This document shows positions 1-8,295 of a stretch of 64,000 nucleotides of DNA, piece after piece. The notes beneath the pieces are model-generated. The model did not search any database. It was not told the DNA's origin and saw nothing but the letters and a program-made list of their open reading frames with translations. The DNA is from JANQPX01 sp050633905 (GTDB lineage: Bacteria > Pseudomonadota > Alphaproteobacteria > Geminicoccales > Geminicoccaceae), in assembly GCA_050633905.1 (NCBI GenBank), contig JBOEHJ010000045.1, forward strand, positions 1 through 64,000, given 5' to 3'. Position numbers and translations under genes: made by a program. Each line of letters begins with the position of its first letter. Within the stretch, counting starts at the first letter, position 1.

Positions 1-935
1 GGTTCTTCCAGATGGTGTTCGTTGCTGCAACCGCCTCGATCGTCTCCGGCGCCATGGCTGAGCGCGTGCGCGTCTGGCCGTTTTTGGTCTTTGTCGCCAT
101 TCTGACCGGTATTCTCTACCCGATCAGTGGTTCCTGGGGCTGGGGCGGCGGCTGGCTGTCCGAGATGGGCTTTTCGGATTTTGCCGGCTCGACCATTGTG
201 CATTCCGTTGGCGGCTGGGCAGCACTTGCCGGCATCATCGTCCTCGGCGCGCGTAAGGGTAAATACAGCGCGAGCGGACAGGTCCAGCCCATGCTCGGCT
301 CGAGCTTGCCGCTGGCGACCATCGGCACCTTTATCCTCTGGCTCGGTTGGTTCGGCTTTAATGGCGGCTCGCAGCTCGCCATGGGTAGTGCCGCTGACGT
401 CGTTGCGATCTCGAACATCTACATCAACACCAATCTCGCCGCTTGCGGTGGTGTGCTGACTGCGATGATCCTTTCCGAGATCCTGTACAAGAAAATCGAT
501 CTTACCATGGTGTTGAACGGCGCGCTGGCAGGGCTGGTCTCGATCACGGCTGAGCCTCTTGCGCCGACGCCGGGCCTCGCGATCCTTATCGGCGCTGTCG
601 GTGGAGCGCTGGTGGTGTTCGCGGTGCCGCTTCTCGACAAGCTGAAGCTTGATGATGTGGTCGGCGCAATTCCGGTCCACCTGGTTGCCGGCATCTGGGG
701 AACGCTCGCCGTACCCTTCTCCAACGACGGCGCCAACTTTGGCACGCAGTTCGTCGGCATCCTCGCCTATGGCGTCTTCATCTTCGTTGCCAGCCTGGTT
801 GCCTGGAGCATCCTGAAAGCGATCGTCGGTATCCGCCTGACGGACGAAGATGAGAATGTCGGTATCGATCAGGTCGAGCTTGGCATGGAGGCCTATCCGG
901 AGTTTGGTCCGAGCATCGGTAACGCTCCATCTTAG
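1..935 (+). CDS. amt: Ammonium transporter, Amt family (5-prime truncated by window)
   Basis: Inner-membrane channel of the Amt/Mep/Rh family, conducting ammonium into the cytoplasm. The frame is open from the first bases, and the residues before the first Met (FFQ) continue the family motif, so the true start lies upstream. Visible family marks are DFAGSTIVH and PVHLVAGIWGTL, which carry the two pore histidines, and GWFGFNGGS and NTNLAA in transmembrane helices. The tail VGIDQVELGMEAYPEF resembles the usual cytosolic C-terminus. A strong terminator follows. In proteobacteria amt is normally paired with glnK, which would lie outside this window. Family is certain; the substrate is inferred from family. 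Confidence 0.95.
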   Translation, partial: FFQMVFVAATASIVSGAMAERVRVWPFLVFVAILTGILYPISGSWGWGGGWLSEMGFSDFAGSTIVHSVGGWAALAGIIVLGARKGKYSASGQVQPMLGSSLPLATIGTFILWLGWFGFNGGSQLAMGSAADVVAISNIYINTNLAACGGVLTAMILSEILYKKIDLTMVLNGALAGLVSITAEPLAPTPGLAILIGAVGGALVVFAVPLLDKLKLDDVVGAIPVHLVAGIWGTLAVPFSNDGANFGTQFVGILAYGVFIFVASLVAWSILKAIVGIRLTDEDENVGIDQVELGMEAYPEFGPSIGNAPS

Positions 936-967
936 GCTAAGTCTCAACAGATAATTCGGCATCAAGG

Positions 968-1002
968 ACCCCGGAGAACAGGCATTCTCCGGGGTTTCTT
1001 TT
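968..1002 (+). terminator. Rho-independent terminator after amt
   Basis: An 11-bp perfect stem pairs 968-978 (ACCCCGGAGAA) with 985-995 around a 6-nt loop. It is followed by a T-rich run (TTTCTTTT). It lies 32 bases after the amt stop codon and ends that transcription unit. Confidence 0.9.
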
Positions 1003-1262
1003 GTGACATCTTTTCCACACGATACTTAGGCCTCCTTGGATGAGGTCGAACCAGCTTGTTTACCTGCAGAGCCGTGCCGAAAAATACCGATCATACCAGG
1101 CGGTTCTTAGGTGGAGTGGGCTGGTGTCGCATCAGCCCGGCCCAAAAATGCTTCAGGGGGCAATTTTTTGCTTGGTTGAAAGAGGTTGCGCCACGATGTT
1201 AAAGTCCTGCCATGCTTGGCGGTGACGAGGCCGTCCAACCAAAGACTGATGCTGTGGCGCAT

Positions 1263-2459
1263 ATGCAAAACCCGAGGCTCAATGGCCTAAACGATTATTT
1301 TTTTAGGCGCCTTGCCGCCTTACTGGAACCGGTCATGCCGTCATCGGCGTTCGAGCCGATCGATTTGGCAATCGGTCAGCCGATGCATCCCACACCGGAT
1401 CTCTTGACCGAAACGCTGGCAGCCCACGGCCATCTCTGGCGTCGTTATCCGCCCGTCCTGGGAACAGCGGAATTTCGCGATGCGACCAGGGACTGGCTGA
1501 CCTGGCGTTACAAGCTTCCGGAAAGCTTCCTTGCCGCCGACGAGCATCTGCTGCCCGTCGCCGGGACGAAGGAAGCTTTGTTCATGATTTCTCAGCTGGT
1601 CTCGCCCGATCAGAAGAACGGCGCTAAGCCAGCTGTGCTGATGCCGAACCCCTTCTACAATGTCTATCTCGGCGGTGCGCTGATCGCAGGTGCTGAGCCG
1701 GTGCTGCTGCCGGTGTCGGCGGCGACCAATCACCTGCCCGATCTTGATCGACTAGAGCCCTCCCTCCTCGATCGAACCGCCGCCTTCTTCCTCTGCTCGC
1801 CCGCGAACCCACAAGGTAGTGCGGCCGATCTGGCCTATCTGAGCAAGGCCCTGCGCCTGGCAAGACAGCACGACTTCCTGCTGATCCTGGACGAATGCTA
1901 CAGCGAGATTTATGGCGCTGAGGCGCCGGTAGGCGGCCTCGAAGCCGCCGCCGCACTTGGCGATGGCCTCACTAATCTTTTGGTCTGCCACTCACTTTCC
2001 AAACGCTCAAACGCTGCAGGACTGCGCTCAGGCTTTGTTGCCGGCGATCCTGGGTTGATTAAAGGTTTTGCCCATCTCCGCAATTATGCAGCCGCCGTGC
2101 AGCCCTTGCCGGTGTTGGCGGCAGCAACAGCTCTTTGGCGGGATGAAAGCCATGTCGAAGAGAACCGCCGTCTTTACCGTGAGAAATTTGATCTCGCTGA
2201 TCGAGTCTTATCCGGGCAATTCGATTACGTTCGACCGGCTGGTGGCTTCTTCTTGTGGTTGAACGTTGGCGATAGTGAGTTCATAACCAAGAAGCTATGG
2301 TCCGAGGCGGCGCTAAAAGTTGTGCCTGGCGCTTATCTCGGACGCGACGATTTGAGTGAAGGTTTCAATCCCGGTGCTCATGCAATCCGCGTGGCGCTGG
2401 TTCATGACATGGCGACAACCGAGCAGGCTTTGACCCGCTTGGTTGAAACGCTGGGCTAA
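1263..2459 (+). CDS. Class I/II aminotransferase, DapC-like (N-succinyldiaminopimelate aminotransferase)
   Basis: Fold-type I PLP aminotransferase of 398 residues. It shows the SPANPQG asparagine motif, LDECYSEIY with the PLP-contacting Asp, and SLSKRSN with the Schiff-base lysine at about residue 247. The SLSKRSN..GLRSGFVAGD block is typical of the DapC group, which makes N-succinyl-LL-2,6-diaminopimelate for lysine and peptidoglycan. I chose the ATG at 1263 (MQNPRLNGLNDYFFRRL) because the family starts with an NPRL-like segment; an in-frame ATG at 1212 would add 17 residues, and neither has a clear ribosome binding site. The stop lies 19 bases before the ftsK start. Exact substrate is inferred; other class I aminotransferases are possible. 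Confidence 0.85.
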   Translation: MQNPRLNGLNDYFFRRLAALLEPVMPSSAFEPIDLAIGQPMHPTPDLLTETLAAHGHLWRRYPPVLGTAEFRDATRDWLTWRYKLPESFLAADEHLLPVAGTKEALFMISQLVSPDQKNGAKPAVLMPNPFYNVYLGGALIAGAEPVLLPVSAATNHLPDLDRLEPSLLDRTAAFFLCSPANPQGSAADLAYLSKALRLARQHDFLLILDECYSEIYGAEAPVGGLEAAAALGDGLTNLLVCHSLSKRSNAAGLRSGFVAGDPGLIKGFAHLRNYAAAVQPLPVLAAATALWRDESHVEENRRLYREKFDLADRVLSGQFDYVRPAGGFFLWLNVGDSEFITKKLWSEAALKVVPGAYLGRDDLSEGFNPGAHAIRVALVHDMATTEQALTRLVETLG

Positions 2460-2478
2460 AGCTGGAGAGTGCCTCAAC

Positions 2479-4971
2479 ATGGCTGCCCCTTCAATTCCCA
2501 GACGGGCTCCGTTCGATCTGACGGACTTTTTCATACGCCGGACTAGCGAAGTCGCCGGCCTTGGCCTTTGCCTTGCGGGGCTGGTTATTGCCATCGCCCT
2601 TTGGGGCTATGATGCGGGCGATCCGTCGCTCAACCATGCCACATCCGGTGTGGTCAATAACCCCCTTGGACGCTTTGGCGCCAACCTCGCCGATCTTGGC
2701 TTGCAGACCATTGGTCTCGCCGTTTGGTTCCTGGTTCTGGTGCTGCCGATCTGGGGTGTGCGCCTGATGATTGGCCGCCTGCCGAGCTGGACCTGGCTAT
2801 CGGTCGCTGCCTTGCCCCCGACGCTCCTGGTTCTCGCTGCCTATCTGGCGACCTTTAGCGTGCCGCCCGAGGAGAACTGGCCCTATCTGGTCGGCCTCGG
2901 CGGTGTCGTCGGGGACTTCGCCTTGCACCGGCTGCAGCCCGGCATCGGCGATGCCTATGGCGTCTATGCGGGGTTGATCGCTTTGGTTCTGGCCATTGTC
3001 GCCATCGGCATCAGCCCCCGCGAAATGACTCAAATGTTCAACTATGTCAGAGGACGTGGTGACCGCCCCCAGCGTTCCAGCAAGCCCAAGGTGAGATCGC
3101 GTGCAAGGCAGGCCGAGATTGAGGAAGAAGGTCCTTCGATTTTCAGCCGGGCTTTGGGCGGGGGCGTTGGGATGTTCGGGGCCATGGTCGGCGGATTGAT
3201 GGCCCTGTTCCGGCGGCGCAGCGACGAAGATTCTCTCGTTCAACCGCGGCGCTCGAAATCGACGAGCAGGCGTCGCGGCCGACAGGATCCGGAAGATGAG
3301 GAGGGCCTAGACGATCTGGATGAGCCCGCAGATGCACCCAAGCCCAGGACCCAGGCCTCACCGCGCAGTTTGCAGATGCCACAACCCGGCGAAAGCAGCG
3401 AGCTTGCGCCACCCGAAGATTTCGAACTGCCGCCGCTTAAGTTTCTAGCACAACCTAGACGGCGCGAACGGGCCAAGTTCGATGACGCAGCGGCGGCTGA
3501 GACCGCGAAAGCCCTCGAGAAAGTGCTCGATGACTTCGGCGTGCGCGGCGATATCGTTGCGGTCAAGCCCGGTCCGGTCATCACCCTTTATGAGTTGGAA
3601 CCCGCCCCCGGCACCCGCGCTGCCCGCGTGATCGCCCTTGCCGATGACATTGCCCGCTCCCTTTGTGCAATGTCGGTGCGCGTTGCCGTGGTGCCCGGAC
3701 GAAACGTGATCGGCATTGAGCTGCCGAACGATCAGCGGGAAACCGTCTATCTCTCGGAACTGCTCTCGACCGAGGCTTACGAAAAAACGTCATCAGGCCT
3801 CGGCATGGCGCTCGGTAAGGACATCAGCGGCGAGCCGGTGGTCGTTGATCTCGCAAGAATGCCACATCTGCTCATCGCCGGTACCACAGGCTCGGGTAAG
3901 TCGGTCGCGATCAACGCGATGATCCTCTCCTTGCTCTATCGTCTGCCGCCCTCGGCCTGCAAACTGATCATGATCGATCCCAAAGTGATCGAACTCTCGG
4001 TCTATGACGGTATCCCCCACCTTCTGGCACCGGTGGTGACCGAGCCGCACAAAGCCGTGGTCGCGCTCAAATGGATTGTGCGCGAGATGGATGATCGCTA
4101 CCGCTTGATGTCTCATCTCGGCGTGCGCGATATTTTTGCCTACAACCGCCGCATCTCCGAAGCAATCGGCCGGGGCGAGCAGCTATCACGCAAAGTGCAG
4201 ACCGGTTTTGAGCCAGGGACAGGCGTGCCGATTTTCGAGCAGCAGCCGATCAAGATGGAAACATTGCCGCTGATCGTGGTGATCGTGGATGAGGTCGCCG
4301 ATCTGATGTTAACCGCGGGCAAGGAGATCGAAGGCTGCATCCAGCGGCTCTCGCAAAAGGCGCGTGCAGCCGGCGTCCATCTGATCGTCGCAACCCAGCG
4401 GCCCTCGGTTGACGTGCTGACCGGCGTGATCAAGGCCAATCTGCCGGCCCGCATCAGCTTCCGTGTCAGCTCCAAGATCGACAGCCGCACCATCCTCGGC
4501 GAGCCCGGCGCCGAACAGCTTCTCGGCCAAGGCGACATGCTGCAGATGATGGCCGGCGATCGTACCACCCGCATCCACGGACCGCTGGTTACCGACGAGG
4601 AGGTGGAGCGCGTCGTCACCTATCTGAAGAGCCAGGGTAGCCCGAGCTATATCGATGCGGTCACCAATGAAGCGGCCCTGGACAATAGTGGGGAGAGCGA
4701 TGGCGGTGGTGGTGGCAGCAATATCGAGATCAACAACGGCGAAGACGCGCAATATGCCCAAGCCCTTCAAATCATTGCCAAAGAAGGCCGGGCATCCACA
4801 AGCTTTTTGCAACGCAAGCTGAGGATTGGCTATAATAGTGCGGCAAGGCTCATTGAACGCATGGAACAAGATGGCCATGTCAGTTCTCCAGATCATGTCG
4901 GTCGCCGAAAGGTCCTGATGGGCGGTGGCGGTGATGAGGACGGACCAAGCGGCGTTGATGCGCCATGGTAG
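2479..4971 (+). CDS. ftsK: DNA translocase FtsK
   Basis: Septum-located ATPase that pumps chromosome ends toward dif and activates XerCD resolution. This version is 830 residues. The N-terminus has several hydrophobic membrane segments up to about residue 180. A low-complexity Arg/Ser/Pro-rich linker runs to about 320. The motor domain has Walker A GTTGSGKS at about 468-475 and Walker B VIVDEVADL near residue 604. A winged-helix gamma domain (about 754-815, SFLQRKLRIGYNSAARLIERME) reads KOPS sites. I chose ATG 2479 because GGAGAG lies 10 bases upstream; an in-frame ATG at 2443 overlaps the preceding gene. The acidic Gly/Ser stretch near 735-750 separates motor and gamma domains. Confidence 0.97.
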   Translation: MAAPSIPRRAPFDLTDFFIRRTSEVAGLGLCLAGLVIAIALWGYDAGDPSLNHATSGVVNNPLGRFGANLADLGLQTIGLAVWFLVLVLPIWGVRLMIGRLPSWTWLSVAALPPTLLVLAAYLATFSVPPEENWPYLVGLGGVVGDFALHRLQPGIGDAYGVYAGLIALVLAIVAIGISPREMTQMFNYVRGRGDRPQRSSKPKVRSRARQAEIEEEGPSIFSRALGGGVGMFGAMVGGLMALFRRRSDEDSLVQPRRSKSTSRRRGRQDPEDEEGLDDLDEPADAPKPRTQASPRSLQMPQPGESSELAPPEDFELPPLKFLAQPRRRERAKFDDAAAAETAKALEKVLDDFGVRGDIVAVKPGPVITLYELEPAPGTRAARVIALADDIARSLCAMSVRVAVVPGRNVIGIELPNDQRETVYLSELLSTEAYEKTSSGLGMALGKDISGEPVVVDLARMPHLLIAGTTGSGKSVAINAMILSLLYRLPPSACKLIMIDPKVIELSVYDGIPHLLAPVVTEPHKAVVALKWIVREMDDRYRLMSHLGVRDIFAYNRRISEAIGRGEQLSRKVQTGFEPGTGVPIFEQQPIKMETLPLIVVIVDEVADLMLTAGKEIEGCIQRLSQKARAAGVHLIVATQRPSVDVLTGVIKANLPARISFRVSSKIDSRTILGEPGAEQLLGQGDMLQMMAGDRTTRIHGPLVTDEEVERVVTYLKSQGSPSYIDAVTNEAALDNSGESDGGGGGSNIEINNGEDAQYAQALQIIAKEGRASTSFLQRKLRIGYNSAARLIERMEQDGHVSSPDHVGRRKVLMGGGGDEDGPSGVDAPW

Positions 4972-4978
4972 GGATAAA

Positions 4979-5629
4979 ATGAAACGATTGAATTCAGGTT
5001 ATTCTTTGATCGCAGCATGTCTCTCGCTGCTAATGGCATGGACAGCTACCGTCAGCTTTGCCGCTGTCCCGAAGCCAGGTTCCGTTGCAGCGGCAGACAT
5101 CAAGAACATTGAGACCTATCTTAGCGATCTCCGGACATTGAAGGCTCAATTCGTCCAGCTAGAGCCAAGCGGCAACACCTCGACCGGCAATCTCTACTAT
5201 GCGAAGCCGGATAAGATGCGTCTGGACTACCATTCGCCCAACCCAGTCCTAATCGTCGCCAATGGCTGGCAAACCATCTACCACGACCGGAAACTTGATC
5301 AGGCGACCCATATTCTGACCAATCAGACGCCTCTTGCCTTCCTTCTCGAAAAGAACGTGCAGCTCAGTGGCGACGTTACGATCACCGACTATCAGGACGT
5401 CGACGATCAGGTCTTGCTCACGCTTATTCAGACGGATGAACCCGATCTAGGTCAGGTGCAGCTTGCCTTTGCCAAGGCTCCCCTTCGTTTGCAGCGCTGG
5501 ATCGTGACTGACGCGCAGGGATTGACCACCCATATTATTCTGGAACGCGCCGAAGCCGATGTCGCCATCGACGATAAGCTCTTCCTGCTCTGCAATCCCA
5601 ACGCGGTGATCAAAAAAGAAGGCTGCTAG
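4979..5629 (+). CDS. lolA: LolA-like outer-membrane lipoprotein carrier protein
   Basis: Periplasmic protein of 216 residues. LolA accepts lipoproteins from LolCDE and carries them to the outer membrane. A signal peptide covers about residues 1-29 (hydrophobic core SLIAACLSLLMAW, cleavage near SFA-AV). The mature start has the family pattern LRTLKAQFVQ followed by STGNLYYAKPDKMRLDY. Start at ATG 4979 is supported by GGTAGGG just upstream, and the gene begins 8 bases after the ftsK stop, so the two are probably co-transcribed; ftsK-lolA adjacency is common in alphaproteobacteria. Its 3-prime end carries one of the stop-codon-associated repeats. Confidence 0.88.
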   Translation: MKRLNSGYSLIAACLSLLMAWTATVSFAAVPKPGSVAAADIKNIETYLSDLRTLKAQFVQLEPSGNTSTGNLYYAKPDKMRLDYHSPNPVLIVANGWQTIYHDRKLDQATHILTNQTPLAFLLEKNVQLSGDVTITDYQDVDDQVLLTLIQTDEPDLGQVQLAFAKAPLRLQRWIVTDAQGLTTHIILERAEADVAIDDKLFLLCNPNAVIKKEGC

Positions 5630-5668
5630 CGGTGTGGCTTGGCCACCTCATTTGGTGTTGGCTGATGT
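5627..5668 (+). repeat. Stop-codon-associated repeat, copy 1
   Basis: Begins with the lolA TAG stop and reads TAGCGGTGTGGC, then GGCCACCTCATTTGG. It matches copies at 22399, 38284 and 49001. GGTG(T)GGC can pair with GCCACC to form a small hairpin, but no T-run follows. Confidence 0.65.
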
Positions 5669-5995
5669 CGCCTGGATCGATGGTATTCGGCAGGTTTTCA
5701 GGTCGTTGGAGGTCGACGTCTGAGCGTTCCGGAAAGCGACTAGATTGGTTGCTTTCGAGCGTATCCCAACCAGGTTGAACCACCCAGATCTATCGAACTG
5801 CTCCAAAGGTCAGTGCCCTTTGTGCGTCTTAGTTCGTGGGCGACTAAACCTCTTCCCCTCATGCCGGGATCCGGTCTAACGCTGGCGAAAATACCGATTT
5901 TCGAGAACCGCATCGGAGACTATTGGAGTTAGTTGAGAAGCGGAAGCGCAGAAAAGCGGGATTTGCAGCCCGTTAGAACTTGATGGGGACGTAAT
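5669..5995. other. Intergenic stretch with a short repeat shared with 38.5 kb
   Basis: I see no gene here. On the minus strand around 5870-5920 there is an ATG followed by codons for MRFSKIGIFAS. It resembles MSFSKIGMFTS encoded on the minus strand near 38480-38520. The two sites share about 45 bases at roughly three-quarters identity, and each lies 210-260 bases after a stop-codon-associated repeat. They may be parts of one larger, decayed repeat. Confidence 0.4.
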
Positions 5996-6817
5996 CTAAA
6001 CCAGCTGGCCTTCGATGATGACATCAGCGTGGACATCATTGAGATTCGCGAGCGGGCGGGCATCGATACTGGCCGCCTGTGCACCTTCGATCGAAGCTTC
6101 CCAAGGGTTGTAGTCGAAGATGGCGCCGTCCGGCAAAATGATCTGATCGCCGTCTGCCGCGAGCGAGGCGCTTAGACGATCGACGCTATCGAGGGGAATC
6201 GGTCGGCCATCGCCATTGTAGAAGACATGCTCCGTCGCCATGACCAGGTCAGGCGATCCTGCAGTCTTCGAGACTAGATCCGCTGCCATCGGATTATGCG
6301 CATCCATCGTCCAGGGGGTACTGGCCCCTTCGGCGAACGCGAGCGGTTGGCCGCCCAGATCACGAAGATCGCTGGTGTATGTCTCGTAGGTGGTGCCGTC
6401 GAAAGCCACGCGCCAATGGTGCTTAGCCTGATCATCGACGCCGAGTGCTGTGGGATCATTGTCGCGGGTGGGTGGTGTATAGGCTAGCTCACCGGCTTTG
6501 CTGTAGACGGCGCCATTCTGCAGACTTAGCCCCCCATCGAGGAGACCGATGGCGCCAGCTTCCAAAGGTTCCCAAGGCGGCGCGGACAGGACCTCATCCG
6601 GCGCCAGATCGCTGGCTGAAAAGCTGAGATGAGAGGTTTCACTCGCCTGCTTCAGCTCATCGTGCAGCACCTGCTCGAACGTTTCGCCGTCCGAATGAAG
6701 CCGTTCACCCTTGGAAAGGCGATCGGACAACTCATCGAGAAACGCGCCAAACTCGTGATTGGCCTTCTCAAGGCCGGCTGCCAATGGTGTCATTGTCACA
6801 GTCATGGATGTACTCAC
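5996..6817 (-). CDS. Hypothetical acidic protein
   Basis: I do not recognise this 273-residue protein. It has no signal peptide, no clear membrane segment and is rich in Asp, Glu and Ala. The first 80 residues look helical (LEKANHEFGAFLDELSDRL). The remainder has repeated short turns with Asp-Pro and aromatic residues (SAPPWEPLEAG, FDYNPWEAS). The start is GTG at 6817 after GGGGCGGT; an ATG at 6805 would shorten it by four residues. It stands alone, with about 400 bases without a confident gene on its 5-prime side. The coding frame is long and uninterrupted, so I take it as real. Confidence 0.6.
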   Translation of the reverse strand: MSTSMTVTMTPLAAGLEKANHEFGAFLDELSDRLSKGERLHSDGETFEQVLHDELKQASETSHLSFSASDLAPDEVLSAPPWEPLEAGAIGLLDGGLSLQNGAVYSKAGELAYTPPTRDNDPTALGVDDQAKHHWRVAFDGTTYETYTSDLRDLGGQPLAFAEGASTPWTMDAHNPMAADLVSKTAGSPDLVMATEHVFYNGDGRPIPLDSVDRLSASLAADGDQIILPDGAIFDYNPWEASIEGAQAASIDARPLANLNDVHADVIIEGQLV

Positions 6818-7219
6818 ACCGCCCCGGAACCCGATCCAGAAGCATTCTTAACACAGGGCTTTGTCATATTTCAGTCAAAATTACCGCAAATGAAGCTGTT
6901 GTTCCAGAACCAAAGCCGCTGATCTTCAACGCGCAGTGATCACCTTAGAAGCGTTAACTTTCGCCTTTGCGGTTTATGAGGAGCGTCACTGTGATCTTGA
7001 TGACAGCAGAGGATTGGGCGCGACGTTCTTCGATCAAGCGGCTGAGGAGCCTGCTTTGTAACGAAAATGTGCGCTACAAGATTGTAACGCACATTTCCTG
7101 TCGAAGACGAACCATAATGCTTCGGCTTCAGTAAGTCGGCTCCAAATTCATCCTAATGGATGGGAAGCCTATCTTCGGACTGTAACTACCGTTGGAGGTA
7201 GAGGGGGAGAGGAGAACGG
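6818..7219. other. Intergenic region, 400 bases
   Basis: It holds the palindrome at 7065-7096 and a possible 47-codon reading frame at 6991-7134 that has a GAGGAG site but no recognisable product. Nothing else is evident. Confidence 0.4.
7065..7096. promoter_or_regulatory. 32-bp near-perfect palindrome
   Basis: AAATGTGCGCTACAA at 7065-7079 and TTGTAACGCACATTT at 7082-7096 are inverted repeats matching at 14 of 15 positions around a 2-base centre. It lies between two minus-strand genes, upstream of the hypothetical gene ending at 5996 and downstream of the one ending at 7220. The tiny loop argues for a dimeric-protein operator more than an RNA hairpin, but a terminator with A- and T-rich flanks is possible. 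Confidence 0.5.
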
Positions 7220-7594
7220 TTAGGCAGTCCGCAGATTCTGTTGCTGTTCGAGGCCAACGATCCGCCTCGCAGTTGCGACGCCGCCGGTGCGATCGCCGTC
7301 AAGGGAACGGGCGGCAACATCGACCGAACGCCAGATGACGACGAACGTCACAGGCACGGCAAAAAGGGCGATCAGGCTGACCCATCCGGTTGCCACTTCA
7401 GCGGTCACGGCAACGGATGCGGCGATGAGGCAAATACCCACGGCGACAATGCTGGTCGCCACCATCTTCATCGCTTCGCCCAGGAGGGTGAAGCTGGGTG
7501 AACGGCGGGCAAGCCAACCCTGCAGCGAAAACCAGATAGCGGCGATAGCAAAAATTGCTGCGCCTGCCAGGGATGCTCCAATCGTTGTCATCAT
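7220..7594 (-). CDS. Small integral membrane protein of unknown function
   Basis: About 124 residues with three to four hydrophobic segments (SLAGAAIFAIAAIWFSLQGWL, MVATSIVAVGICLIAASVAV, WVSLIALFAVPVTFVVIW). A charged C-terminal tail (RSLDGDRTGG) follows. No family is recognised. I chose ATG 7594 because CGGAG lies 6 bases upstream; a TTG at 7609 would add MTEYV. It appears monocistronic. Confidence 0.55.
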   Translation of the reverse strand: MMTTIGASLAGAAIFAIAAIWFSLQGWLARRSPSFTLLGEAMKMVATSIVAVGICLIAASVAVTAEVATGWVSLIALFAVPVTFVVIWRSVDVAARSLDGDRTGGVATARRIVGLEQQQNLRTA

Positions 7595-7977
7595 CACGTA
7601 CTCCGTCAAAGGGGCCGGCGCTCAGGAATTTTTTTTGTTCCGGCCACGTTGGATAACGGACTATAGGAACGAGAAAGGTCGTTTGATAAGAGCATTTCAT
7701 CGAGATATCCACAAAATGCCCAAGGTATGTGTTTTTTATACAACACAAACTGATGCCAATTCGCAACAAAATCGTTAAAGTTGTTCAAAAATTGCTTTTG
7801 GTTTCGCATTTTTGACTAGCGGCAGGCGTTGATTGGGTGTCAGGAATAGTCCTCTAACTTCCTGTTATGAAATCATAAACACTTTTTCGTATGCTGTCCT
7901 TGATGCAATTCGGGCCGATCGGCTGTCGCCATTGTTTTCCGGTCGCGGTATCCTCGTAACGAGCTGGAGGAAGTGAG
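7595..7977. other. AT-rich divergent intergenic region
   Basis: It separates the minus-strand membrane protein from the plus-strand lyase pair and should hold both promoters. It contains an AT-rich tract with GTGTTTTTTATACAACAC near 7730-7750, whose ends are inverted. No coding sequence is evident. Confidence 0.4.
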
Positions 7978-8271
7978 ATGACAACATCTTCGGTGATCTG
8001 TTTGGCTGGGGAAGACAATGTCGGTGTTGTGACGGCCGATCTGCGGCCTGGCGTCAGCCTTCGGCTCGATGACCGCGAACTGCCGGTCAAGGACCCCATC
8101 CCCTTTGGCCACAAAATCGCGCTCATCCCCATCGAAGAAGGCGCTGAGATCGTCAAATTCGGCGTGCCGATCGGCAAAGCAACACTCCCGATCAAGGCTG
8201 GCGAGCATGTGCATGTCCATAACGTCGCGAGCGCCTACATCAACAACGCGGTCGATCACTACGAGGCGTAG
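7978..8271 (+). CDS. UxaA-family lyase, small subunit (SAF domain; SuyA-like)
   Basis: A 97-residue SAF-domain protein equivalent to the N-terminal domain of altronate dehydratase, present as a separate subunit as in (2R)-sulfolactate sulfo-lyase SuyA. Visible features are PFGHKIALIPIEEGAEIVKFG and the HVHVHN motif near residue 75-80. GGAGG lies about 7 bases before the ATG. The large subunit follows 24 bases later, so the two form one enzyme. Substrate cannot be read from the sequence: sugar-acid dehydratase and sulfolactate lyase use the same split layout. Confidence 0.85.
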   Translation: MTTSSVICLAGEDNVGVVTADLRPGVSLRLDDRELPVKDPIPFGHKIALIPIEEGAEIVKFGVPIGKATLPIKAGEHVHVHNVASAYINNAVDHYEA

Positions 8272-8295
8272 AGCCGAATTTCGAGGGGAAATCCG

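Noticed and set aside
6991..7134. 47-codon frame with a good GAGGAG site
   Set aside because: The product is not recognisable and the frame runs through the 32-bp palindrome; kept only as a remark.
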